DNA of 64,000 bases. Source: Amoebidium appalachense. Its lineage: Eukaryota; Ichthyosporea. Positions within the stretch are counted from its first letter, which is position 1. Each line of letters begins with the position of its first letter. The translations under genes and the position numbers were made by a program. The notes below the pieces were generated by a model. The model was not told the origin of the DNA. It worked only from the letters and a program-made list of their open reading frames with translations, and made no database searches. The DNA lies in NCBI GenBank assembly GCA_963693365.1, contig CAVNZM010000007.1, positions 2,790,001 to 2,854,000 of the forward strand, read 5' to 3'. Positions 1-26,959 of the stretch are shown piece after piece.

Positions 1-38
1 CCCACTTACCCACCCACCCATTCCCCCCCCCCACACAG

Positions 39-15075
<15,037 letters not shown>

Positions 15076-15944
15076 AGCTCTCTATATACGTCCAAGAATA
15101 TTTGTGCAGATCATCTGCATTTAATTAAGGATTGAAAATGCGCGTTTCGGGAGTGTAGGTAGACATACTTGTTAAAGAAGTTGTATCGGGTGATTCAATT
15201 TGATAGACCATTGTTAGTGTTATGTTGGATGCTTTCTTCTGTGTTGTATTTGGAGTTGTTTTTAGTTTTTTTCTACTTAAAGTTTGCAGGTAGGTGTCAC
15301 GTGCACGTGGAACGTGTGCATATGCACGGTTTAACGAATTGATTATAAAGAAGGAAGGTTCAATATAAAATGTACGTTTAAACGTGCCGCGTTCGCATAG
15401 ACGGCACGGTTGAATGTCTGTGTTTATCACGCAGCCCTCTCTTCCATCTTTTGTCTTTCAGAACTATCTTGGCAAGCTATCTCGAGATGTCCTCTGCTCT
15501 CAGCTAGCTGCTGGGTCTTAAGTTGATCCATTCTGTTCGATATACTTGATACTCCGTGCATGATTTTATAATCATCCATGCATATGTACTACATGATTGA
15601 TTCGCGGGCTGTGCACCGCATGTAGTAGGTGTGGAAAGTTGGCTGGGAACGCTTACGGGTCACATCCATGTTCCCTCTTGTGGTGTCACTGAGAGGGGGT
15701 TACATGCACAGACAAGAGTCACAGGCTTACTGCCAAGCCGGGACCGGCTATCTATGTTTTGAGTGTACGTGGTTGGACGTGTCAATTCATCATAAGTACA
15801 TGATTCGCAATACTGATACACACGCGTGCCTTGTAAGTGCGTGTACGCGTTCATGCCTTTTTTCTGCAAGCGCAAAGCCGTCCTGACGTCGACGTGCGCA
15901 CAAAGTTTTTCAGAGGCTCCTATTAGGCCTCACTTTGTTTTTTT
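15076..15944. other. NSUN2 3' flank / intergenic
   Basis: Moderately AT-rich sequence between the NSUN2 stop and the left end of the inverted-arm element. No recognisable gene or RNA and no microsatellite. ORFs here (about 15125-15430 and 15629-15886) look random. It probably includes the NSUN2 3' UTR; I found no clear AATAAA signal. Confidence 0.6.
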
Positions 15945-16822
15945 TGGCCCGGGTACCATATCAGGAGCGGGCAATTTTTGAATTCTCCCTCCCCGGCCCC
16001 GCCGGGGAAAATTTGAGGTTTTTGGACCTCAAAGAAGTCAAATCCTGCAAAATCCACTACCGGGAGGCCAAAAAGGGTGATTTTACAAAAAAGGAGGGAC
16101 ATACATGAAAAAGAGAAAATGGGCGAGTTCAGTGGGCTGCCGATAAGTATATTTCGTGCTGGGCCGGTATACATGCTGCCGTGGTTGTTGCTGTAGACGG
16201 CAGTATGGCATCGCATGTGTCACGTGACCTGCACGTGAATGCGACCATGTGCAGGCACTGAGTCTAGGGGGATTTGTATGTGTGTTTTGGAGCACCGACA
16301 AGGCAGAGCCAGGGTGAGGGATGTGTAAACATGGAGTTTAGGGAGATCGTGCTGCTATTGTAACATGTGCACAAAACAGCCACGTGCACCGGCACACTCC
16401 GGTGTACAGAACAATAATATGCACATGCGTCACTGTAATATCATGTATGCGCATGCCGCACAAGGTTTAGGAGACCACCACAGTATATACTATTTTCTTT
16501 TGGTTGATATCCATGTAGGAATGGTGTGTTGCAGTTGTCATGATCAGCCTGAGGCAGGCACGTGCACTCACTGAATCACTAGAACTCATGAATAAAAAAT
16601 ACATTCGCTAAAAACGGCAAGGTAAATTTGGGGCCAAGCTATTATTTCCCCCTTTTAAACGTTTTTTTAGCTCCAAGAACTTCGACGCCAAAATTTCTAT
16701 ATTTGGCCATCGTATATGATAATGAACACGTGTACTTAAATTAAAGTAGTTATATAAATATGAGCGGCCCGTTACAAATACAGTGACGAAAAACAGTGAC
16801 CCACGAGCAGTTTTTCTTTCTA

Positions 16823-16893
<71 letters not shown>

Positions 16894-18111
16894 CAGACAC
16901 ACACACCACCACCACGGTGACCACCACCACCACCACCACCACCACTCACCCCTTAAAAAAACCACACACATACGTGCACGTGTACACACACACACAGAAC
17001 ACCACCACCACCTCCACTGGACCCCATTTCCTCGTTGTTTTCTTAAGCCTTCAGACCAGTCCTGCACACTGGAGTTAAACAATTGAATTCACCTAGGCTG
17101 ACATGCATCCACCCCCGCCTTCCACTTCCCCTCCCCCCCCCACCCCCCACCCCCCACCCCCCCCACCCCCACCCCCTCCCCCTCGATGAAGAAGGGCCCC
17201 CGTAAGCCTTGGGGGGGGGGGGGGGGGGGGAGGGGGGGGGGAAGGGGAAGGGGGGAGCTCTTGAGCCTCCGGGTAGGGAAGTGGGGTCCGGGGATCCGGA
17301 GAGGGAGGGGGGGGGGGGGGGGGGGGGAAGGGGCATATAATATTGGGCCTAGATATCATAGTATGGGGCCCCGGGGGAGGGAGAGGTGGGGGGGGGGGGA
17401 GGGGGGAGGATCCACGGGAAAGACCTTTAGGTGCATGTTCTTATTTATACCCCCTTCGAATCATCCCCCCTCTCCCCCCCCCCCCCCCCTGAGTGCAGGC
17501 CGTGACGTAGCTACGATAACCCTGCAGAAGGCAACAAAAATGTATTAATTACTAGCACTATACATGTGTTCATAGTGCAGCTTGCACCACGTATGATCTC
17601 AGCAACTTTAAAGTAGTCACAAAGTTTAGTTATTTTCATTATTTTCATTGCTCTGAACTCTATTACTCTGAAATGATCACCGTGCATGTGCCGCAAGATA
17701 ACAACCCTATATGTGTGCAGCTGCTGCCTGCAGGTTAGACTCGCTGAAAAGACAATTGTCAGTGTGCATCCGACGCTTGCAGCTGCAGCTAGCCTCTGCA
17801 ACATTAATACTTGCCAAGTGAATGCTCTTACACTTGATCATCATTCACTCAAAAAACCGAGGACCGACAGATTAAATATTAATGTCGATCCGAATGATCA
17901 GCAAGTGTCTATGCGTACTACTATATATACACACACGTAAAATGCGAAGCTATCAGTTACAAGGCACACCTGCTGCACTGGCACACATACACATACACAC
18001 CGGCAGATCGATGCTGTCAAAATTTACTTTCATGTACTTCGTAGGTCCGACACAGGTGCACATGAACACGTACATATGTACAAGCCGCGCACACACCACA
18101 CCACACATACA

Positions 18112-18217
18112 CACACACACACACACACTCACACACACACACGCACACACGCACACACGCACACACGCACACACGCACGCACGCACGCACACACACACAC
18201 ACACGCACGCACGCGCG

Positions 18218-18281
<64 letters not shown>

Positions 18282-18301
18282 GACACACACACACACACAC
18301 A
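18112..18301. repeat. (CA)n/(CG)n microsatellite in left arm
   Basis: CA repeats with regularly spaced CACG interruptions and a short CGCGCG core. The mirror image is in the right arm at 29044-29240. Overlapping ORFs here are low complexity and not annotated. Confidence 0.9.
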
Positions 18302-18722
18302 CATCACTGGGTGCGCTCGCTGGGGATTAGTTTTTTGGCACGCTGTTGACTTTATCGTGTGTTTATTATTTGCTATTTATTGGCCAGCGGCCAACATTTA
18401 AAAATATACTATATACCTAAAAATAGATACTGACTACGGCCAGCAGACATTATACACCTTCCAGGACACATTAACACCAATAGTCTAACACACCATACTC
18501 TCGATCACAAAGAATTCCTAACAAACAGAGAAAAGTGCAAAGGCTCTGTACTATTACTCAGATTCTAAATTTTAATTCTTTACAGTAAACTTCGGAATGA
18601 AAGCTAGCCCCCCCCCCCCCCCCCCCCCCCCCCCTCCCCCTAACATGACTGTACGAAGAACAGGTATAACTTGAAGCACTACAACACATATGAGATCCGT
18701 TACATTGGTGTACATTCCAATA

Positions 18723-20131
18723 TTAGACACTAGTTTGGCTACTCTGACTACTCTGAGATCCTGATTGGCTGCCTGCAGACTTGCGGCCACGATTACTTTG
18801 CTTTCGATCGTGCCATTGCAGCTGCGTCTCTCCAGCAGGTGGCAACGCCAGGCCCAGCACAGCAGATGCACGAGAAGGGGGTGGGAACTGCCCACCAGCC
18901 GAGGGCTGGCCCACATGGCCCAAGTAAGGATGGGGACCGTGCTGCGGCAGTAGCCCAGGCATGGGGAAGGCAGGGCCGGGCTGAGGCGGCATGATGCCCC
19001 ACGGTGGGGGCCAGCCATGTGGGTGGTGCGGGCCTGGATGGGGTGCAGGGGGCATGTGCGGCACATGGCCCTGCTGCATGTCAAGCGCGGGTGCTGGTGG
19101 CATGGCATCCTGATTGGCTGCAACCCAACGTGGGCAGCTCTTGGCCCGATTGGAGCCGGGGCAGCCCTTGCCCTGGCGGCCACACGTCTTGCAGGTCTTG
19201 GGGGCTCTCTGGGGTGGCTGCATAGGAGGGGGCACCGGCAAATCCATCTGCAGGGGCCCCTCAGGGCCAATGTTGCGATGCTTTTTGCCCACTAGCATGG
19301 GCAAGGGCCGCTCACGCTGCGCCCCTGCATCGACACCGTCTGGAACAGGGAGGGGTGGCAAGGGGGCAGGCCGTATGGTTGCTGGCACAGCGTCTGCCCT
19401 CTCCTCGCGCATACGCTTGCGGTGATCTGCCAGGCCCTCGTGTGTGGAGCGCTGTGCATGTGCCGTCTGCCAGGTCTTCCACTTGTCGAAATGCTTCTTG
19501 ATGTAGGCCGCATCCTTCATGTAGATTCCCCCAGCCACAGAGGCAGCCTTGTTGAAGTCTTGGGCCAAAGCCTCGAACAGCTGGCCGTTGGGCTTTGCAT
19601 GTGCCTTGTAGGTGCCCAGGAGCAGCGTGCTGAATAGCTTGCGCTCCTGAGGGGTAAGCACCGGAAGGAAGGGGATGGCCACATGTTGCTTCTGCGCCAG
19701 GAACTTGTAGTCGCCCCTCAGTGCAGGGTCCGGCTGTGGTGCACCACGCGCCACCTGGTTGCCCCCCCCCATGGCAGCACCGTCACCCTCCTCGACCTCA
19801 CAGTCCTCTGGCCCGCCCATCACGCCATTGGCTGCAGGCTCGATGTTATCAGACGGAGGTGGGGGTGCGGGCACCGCAACTGGCTCCTGCGCCGGGGCAT
19901 TGGCCACACAGGAGAGCGGGGCAAAGTTGAAGTACTCCTCCGGTAGCTTGTAGCAGCCTACGGGTACCCACTGGGGGTCGAGGTGATGGCCGTACAGCAT
20001 CAGCGCCAGTGCCTCCATGTCGTCAACAATCCAGGGGCTGTAGTGGGGGGGCCCCGATGCCTGGCCCAGGCGGTTGCGGTAGTGTGCACGCAGGTTGTGG
20101 CGGTGGCGCCTATTGGACATGGTGGCGTCCA
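18723..20131 (-). pseudogene. Inverted 5'-truncated copy of the element's exonuclease gene (last exon)
   Basis: Reads identically to the C-terminal part of the 20738-28624 protein from the LLDATMSNRRHRHN region to the SQTSV end. It lacks all upstream domains because the arm boundary cuts the gene. An ATG at 20118-20120 lies in the context GCCACCATG, so a 465-residue C-terminal protein could in principle be translated. It contains the CKTCGRQGKGCPG knuckle-like motif, a His/Pro/Met-rich stretch and a Ser/Gln-rich tail. Whether it is expressed is unknown. Frame integrity suggests recent origin or gene conversion with the right arm. Confidence 0.8.
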
Positions 20132-20737
20132 ACAAAATAGCCAAATAAAGTAATTTTTCTTTCTTTTAATTGGTTTAGCGAGCATCACTTTGGAATGCGG
20201 AGGCACATGTAACGTATCCCAGATGACAAGGCTTGGTGGCACCACCAGTTGTGTACCATAAACAAAACGAAAGTATTGTCTGGAGTCAGAAAATAACCTG
20301 TGCATAATTTGCGTTCTTTTCACACCAAAAAACATACCTTTCTCCCAGGTTATATGGGATGCCAGCTGTGAGTATGATCCGGAAAACGCGTCTAAAAACT
20401 TGGGTGGCCAGCGCGCGGGGGGGGGTGCGGCATGCCAGGAGCTACTACTAGAGAGAAGGGGGGGTATGATTGGAGGGGGGGTGTTCAGCTAACCTTATAT
20501 GGATAAAGCAAAGTTACAAGGATTCAAGCCATTGGTTGGGCAAGACCCCTTTTGCCGAATATGGATAACAGATCATACACTGCTGTAGGCGGCGGTCAGG
20601 AATTGGCGCGCTCTTTACTGGTCACAACCAGTCCGGGAAGGCCATGAGCAGCATTGCCGAGCACACTGGAATACGGGAATGTTTGCGGTAACGTAGTCGC
20701 ACTAGGGGGGCAGGGGGCCAGGCCCCAAGTGTTTAAA
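20132..20737 (+). promoter_or_regulatory. 5' region of the element's central gene
   Basis: Unique sequence between the left arm and the first ATG of the central gene. It would have to contain the promoter for the rightward gene and possibly for the leftward truncated copy. A CTTATATGGATAAAG stretch near 20490 is AT-rich, but I cannot call a TATA box with confidence. No other ORF is convincing. Confidence 0.3.
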
Positions 20738-22129
20738 ATGAAGCCAGGCTGCCCTAAGGGCACAACACAGCGCCCTGGGCATAAAACAGGCGGAGCTAGG
20801 GAGGGAGCTGGGCGCAAAAAAAAAGATGCTGCATTTGTTCAGCCTTTAGCGAACTTTGCAGGTTTTGGGACGGCAAACAAAGCTGTTTTGCAGGAACTAA
20901 ACGTAAACGTACAACCCGAACAGCCCCCTCTATCTAAGGCCGCCGACATAAGGGCCCGTGTAGTTGAGGCAGGTAGCGTCCATTCGTTACCAAGAGAAAT
21001 GGATCGGGCCCCTGCTCCACACCCACCAGACATACAGGTGCAACCCGACGAGGAACCTTTGCTAAATGCAGCAGCAGATGCGTACCGGGTAGACGAGGAT
21101 GAAGGGGAGGAAGAGGGAGAAGATAATACGGACGGGGATGACGGTGGAGAGGAGTTTTCTGACGCGGCGGGCGAAACAATCAAGTCGCACCTGCACACAG
21201 TGAAAGAGAGTCTCAAAGATGAGAAGACGCCTGTGGGGTGGCATCTTCCACCTCCCATTATAGGCTTTAAATTTGGGGGCGATCCAGCGCCTTTCTACAA
21301 ACCCAGATGTTTTGCCTGGCTTCCGGAAAGGTTGTCTCCCGGTTTCATGGTGCCGTGCCCCTTCGATGATCACTACGTGGACCCCCACAACCACCCCAAC
21401 CCACACCGTACTTCTCGCAATGGGTTCATGAGCAACCCCGTAGGACGGCGTGTTATCGACTTTGACAGCTGCTACTACATTATCACGGCCCGGTACTTTT
21501 GTGACACATGCAAAAAAAACTTTGCCGGCACAAACCCCCAGACAATTAAACGCCTTCCACTCTTCATGCGTGATCAGTTTCCGGCCTACCTTAGCCACCG
21601 CAGTGGGCTCGACCTAAAGGTGGTAACATTGTTGCGTGCACTGGCAGACAAAGGTGTGGGCCCAAACGCCTTTGCCACCCTCCTCTCGGAGCTCCACAAG
21701 CAGCGATACGACGAGCAGCGGCTCCTGTATTACTCGAGGGCGCTGCATTGGACCGAGTATGAACTCAAAAAGCGTAACGATTTCCGCCCCCACGACCAGC
21801 GCCTGACAGAACTTCCCCCAGAGGAGCAGGCGGCTAAGTTCTCGGCGTTTGGTGACAAAAATGGTTACGCTGGACATGTGCCTTCAGGCAAGTGTGCACT
21901 GCATTTTGGGTGTGTAAATGGTCCCCATTGTTTTGTATGCACGTGCTTGGGCATTTTTTGGGTTGGCTTGGTAGGGTTTTGTTTTATTATTTTTTTTTTT
22001 TTTTTTGGGGGGGGGGGGGGGACTTGGAAATGGGTTTTGGAAGTGTGGTCAATAAGTTTCTATTATGGTGGTGGTGGATGTGTGGTGGTGGATGTGCGCC
22101 TGTGAGTGTGCGTGTACTTGTGGGTCCGT

Positions 22130-22180
<51 letters not shown>

Positions 22181-22254
22181 GGGGGGACATGGTGATGGAT
22201 TAGGTGGTGGTGGTGGCAATCAGTCATGGTGGTGGTGGTGGTGGTGGTGGTGGT

Positions 22255-22294
<40 letters not shown>

Positions 22295-22444
22295 GGGCAG
22301 AGGGATCATCAGAGGGGTGAAAGCATAACGGTCCATGTACCAGTGAGTGTGCTTGGGAAATCGTGGAGAACTGTTATGCCTGAAATTAGATGGTGGGTGT
22401 GCGCATGTGTGTCTGTGTGTGTTGGGGGGAAAGGAGGTGGAGAG

Positions 22445-22482
<38 letters not shown>

Positions 22483-22669
22483 GGGCACATGGTGGTAGAC
22501 TGGATCTTGGTGGCGGTACTTAATGGTTATTATAGTAGTGGCAGGAGGGTGTGGGGGGAAGGGCAAACGGACGTGCAGGGGACAAACTGCAGATGGGGCA
22601 CAAAGGGGAAAGAAGGTGAAAGTTGGTGCAATGACTTGGAGGGTTTGCGCGCGCCGGGAGGGCGGGGGG

Positions 22670-22710
<41 letters not shown>

Positions 22711-23138
22711 AACGGCCGGAGATGGGTGTGTAGCGTTTTTGAGATGGGAAAAGCCATACAGACTTACGAAAATACAGAGAGGTGAGATGAACACGAGGGA
22801 CTAGAGGGAATGGGGGGGATGGTCCTGATGGGAGGGTGGTGGAGTTCTAACAGTACTTGGGGTTCAGGCAAATACCTGAGTGCCGTGTATACTGAGTTCA
22901 GCGACCGCACGGCAAAGTACCAGAGCCTGGACACGCAGCTCAAGCCCGTAAACAACGTGCTCAAGGCCGACCACACCTTCCAAATTGGGAAGCTCACCGG
23001 CATCAATGGGGAGCCTCTGTACCGAGGCCTATGGACTTGTGTAAACGAGCTTGGCGGTGTGTGGTCCCTCCTCTTCTCCCCCCTCCCCCCACTCTCCCCC
23101 AGGCCCCCTTCCCCCCCTCCCCCCCCCCCACACACGCC

Positions 23139-23169
<31 letters not shown>

Positions 23170-23400
23170 ACGCCCCCCTCCCCCCCCCCTCCCCCCCTCC
23201 CCCCTCTAGGGCCTTTAAATCTCTTAGGCTCCACATTTAATGAGGTGGCACACTGTGAGTAGAGGTTTGTAGTATGTGGGTTTTGGGGACAATTCTTGCC
23301 CTGTCGAGCAAAAACTAGGAAGCTCCAGATATGTGTGTATGTGTTTTTGCTGGGTAGAGATTGGGGTGGGCTGGGGTGGAGCTTTCTTTTGGCGGGGAAT

Positions 23401-23473
<73 letters not shown>

Positions 23474-25090
23474 AGCTTCTGCCAAGCAGAATGGGAGTAG
23501 GGGCCAGTGATTGCAAGGGATGCAGGGGGGGGGGGGGGGGGGGGGGGGGGAGAGACACCACCGTCGGGGTTGAAGGTAGAGAGGGCAAGAGGCCCGGGGT
23601 GGGGTGGGGGGGGGGGGGGGGGGGGGGACAGTAGGTGCCATATGGAGGGCTGTCCCATGGTTTGGGGGGAGGGGGAGTGGGGAAGGATCGTGGGCACATG
23701 GGTTTGGGGGGAAGGCAGAGAGGGGGAAAGGATTGTGATCACAAGGGTTTAGGGGGAGGAAGGGGGAAGGATTGTAGGTACATGGGTTTAGGGGGGAGGG
23801 GGGGGGGGGAAGATTTTGGGGGAAAGGGAGGCCTGGGGAAAGTATGTGGGCACATGGGTTTGGGGGGAAGGAGGGGGAAGGGTTTTGGGGGAGAGGGAGG
23901 GGAAAGTATGTGGGCACATGGGTTTGGGGGGAGGGAGGGGGAAAGGATTGTGTGGGCACTGAAGTCTCGTGAAGGGCCATGTGGTAAGGGAAGCTAGAAC
24001 ATGCATGGCTGCTCGGAGATGCCCTCTCACACAGTGCGGCACCCCAGAGATCCGGGCGCAGGTATTTACACGGGACTGCAGCCACCAGGAGATTGAGCCC
24101 GTGATCCAGCGCATCTCTGCCACCACGGCGGCGCTCAACAGCAAGGGCCCGGCCTTCTTCTACACAGATCGGTGCTGCCAAGACCGGGCGTTTGTTGAGC
24201 GCATGTTTCCAACCCTAGCCCGGCCAAAATGCCCCGTCCGTCTGAACGAGGCTGCGCTGGTAAGCGTGACGGACGGTCTGCCTGGGCTGGAGCTGCCGGC
24301 CAACTACCCTAAGCCGGTGTACACCGACTGCCAGGGGGCGGTGGTGGCTACAGCGGCCATTCGTGCCGACCTGGAGGGGCAGCAGCACCGCGTGGTGGGG
24401 CTGGACTGCGAGTGGGTCTATCGGGTGGGCCAGGCGCGGTCCAAGGTTTGCACGCTGCAGATTGCCACCGCACGGGCCGTGTACATCTTCCACTTGGCAC
24501 GCATGGGCCCCAACCACAGCCCGCCCGCGCGGCTGGTGGACGAGCTGATTGCGCTGCTTAGGGACCCCAGCATCATCAAGGTGGGCAAGCAGATCGGCAC
24601 GGACTCGGCCCACCTCAACAAGGACTACGGCACCCCTGTGGCCAGCTATCTGGAGCTGGGCCGGTTCTGCTATGCCCGTGCAGCTATCACCTCTGCGGCC
24701 CGGGGCTTGGCCGACATCACTGCCCAGGTCATAGGCAAGAAGCTGCCCAAGCCGGCACTTGTTCGATGCTCCAACTGGCACGAGCCGCTATCAGAGGTGC
24801 AGGCCACCTACGCTGCCCTTGATGCATATGCGTCCCTGCAGGTCTACTCGGCCGTGGTCGATAGGCCAAACCTGTCAGGTGTGTATCCCACCTGCTTTTT
24901 GCCCCAGTGCTTATGTGCTTATGCCAGATATAGAAAGATTGTGGGCCCCCCAGAGGAGAGGGGGAGGGGGGGAGGGGAGGGGGGGGGGGGGGGGGGGGGG
25001 GTGGCTGACCACATGGGCCAGTGTTCCAGTTGTGTTATGCTGGGTGTCGGGTGGCTATCAAAGGAGGGGGTGATTGGTGGTGGTGGTGGT

Positions 25091-25125
<35 letters not shown>

Positions 25126-26149
25126 CTATAGCACTGTTAACACGTGCAAGTGCCACACAAGCTGGGCACTGGGAGAGGGGGGGGGGGAGGGAGAAGGGGG
25201 GGGGGGGGGGGGGGGAAGGGGGTTGCTAAGGAATATGCATTTGATTTTTGTGGAGCGAAGAGAAAAACGTTGGTGCTGTGGCTTTTTGGCTGAGTTTTTT
25301 GCTTCCCTCTATGACATGCAGCGCGGCTTCATGCAAAGGCACTCGGTGAAGGGGTTGAGATTGTGCCCCGGCGGGGCCCACATGCTGCAGCAGCCACCGG
25401 GGTGGTGCTGGCTGTGCAGCCGGAGCGCTGGGGGGGCATGAAGGTGGGCAAGAAGCATGCAGTGGTGCGGGTGGATCAGGTGCTGTCGCCGGCCATGCAG
25501 GTGCCCTTTGGCCCCGACAAGGGCAAGACCCTGGGAGAGCTGGGCCCGCCGCCCTTTGAGCTGATGGTGCACCTGCAGTGGCTACGGCCCATTCAGCCCC
25601 CACCGGACCCAGGTGCCGAGGTGCCGGTGGTCCCTGACCCAGCCCCTCCCCCTGCCGAGCAGCAGCAACCCCTTGCCGGCCCACAGGCACCCCCCCAGGA
25701 CCCCCAGGCAGCCCCGGGGGGCCTTGAGGCAGCCCCAGGGGGACCCGAGGCAGCTCCCAGAGAGGGCATGTTGGGCCAGGCACCGCCTGGGGAGGTGGTG
25801 TGGCAGACTGTGCTGAATGACGCCTTCCACTCCATTGCAAACACGGCGGACGGCACGTACAAGTCACACCCCCGCAGGGCTGAGTACGCACGCGCACTCA
25901 GCGAGGCAATATTTGTGTGGAATGAAGAGGATTACGGACATGTGAAGGTGCCCCCCCCCCCCCCCCCCCCCAAAATAAAAAATAAAAAATAAAAATAAAA
26001 AAAACGGCAACAACAACATGCGTGACTGACGCGCACACACACATACACTCGTTAGCACACACTCACCATTCCACCCACAACCATGCACACCTTCGACAAA
26101 ACTTCTGAGGGAAGAGAGAGAGCCTGAGCCTCAGAGAGAGGGGGGGCAA

Positions 26150-26201
<52 letters not shown>

Positions 26202-26741
26202 GGGGGGAGGAGAGTGGGGGTTATTCATATGCCTAGAGAGAAATAATGTAGGGTTGTGGGGGGAAAGAGCCACATGCATTTTTTACTTGTGTTGGGGGAG
26301 AAGATGGGGGGGGTGGAGGGGAGGGGTCCTACAATAACGGCAGGTATCAAAGTCTACCAAACCCAAATTGCAGTGTGCGTAGTAAATTAATATTGGCATC
26401 CTGCCTCACAGGGGGTGCTGGAGCAGAAGGGCATCGACATTGAAACCGAGCTCAAGGGCGGCGACCTGAGCTACTTCATGGAGCGCATCCGGCGGGTTAT
26501 TCCCGACCCATACACGCTGGTCTCGCGGCTGGTGGAGTTCAAAAACACCTACAAGGATGTGCCGCCCGGACCGGATGGCAAGCCTCTGTTCAAGAAGGAT
26601 GGCTTTGAAAGACTCGAGGCAACATCCCCCCCCCCCCCCCCCCTCCCCCCTGCAGGCGCCCAACAACTCCACCACCACAGAAAAGATTCTTCGCTTATTT
26701 GTCATCCTTGGTTCATCTGCACACACACGCACACCCTAGCC

Positions 26742-26778
<37 letters not shown>

Positions 26779-26782
26779 ACAT

Positions 26783-26842
<60 letters not shown>

Positions 26843-26914
26843 CCCGCACGGCCCTTGCTGCCTAGCCAGTTGTTTTTTGCCTTTCCCTGCTCGTTTTTTT
26901 CCTTAGCAACCCCA

Positions 26915-26959
<45 letters not shown>

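Larger units (their letters stand above)
15945..20131 (+). repeat. Left inverted arm (4187 bp)
   Basis: Reverse complement of 27216-31401. Differences seen by eye are mainly homopolymer and microsatellite length, for example the C/G runs near 16825/30487 and 18608/28710. The inner boundary is at TTGGACATGGTGGCGTCCA. The arm carries an inverted copy of the last 460 or so codons of the central gene plus 2.6 kb of noncoding sequence. Confidence 0.95.

Noticed and set aside
18112-18301. CRISPR-like spaced repeats (CACACACG units)
   Set aside because: Simple microsatellite interruptions in a eukaryotic context; no unique spacers.
18572-19270. Overlapping ORFs in alternative frames of the arm gene (and mirror 28077-28742)
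   Set aside because: They are GC-rich shadow frames of the last exon; the Cys/Pro/Arg-rich translations have no domain.
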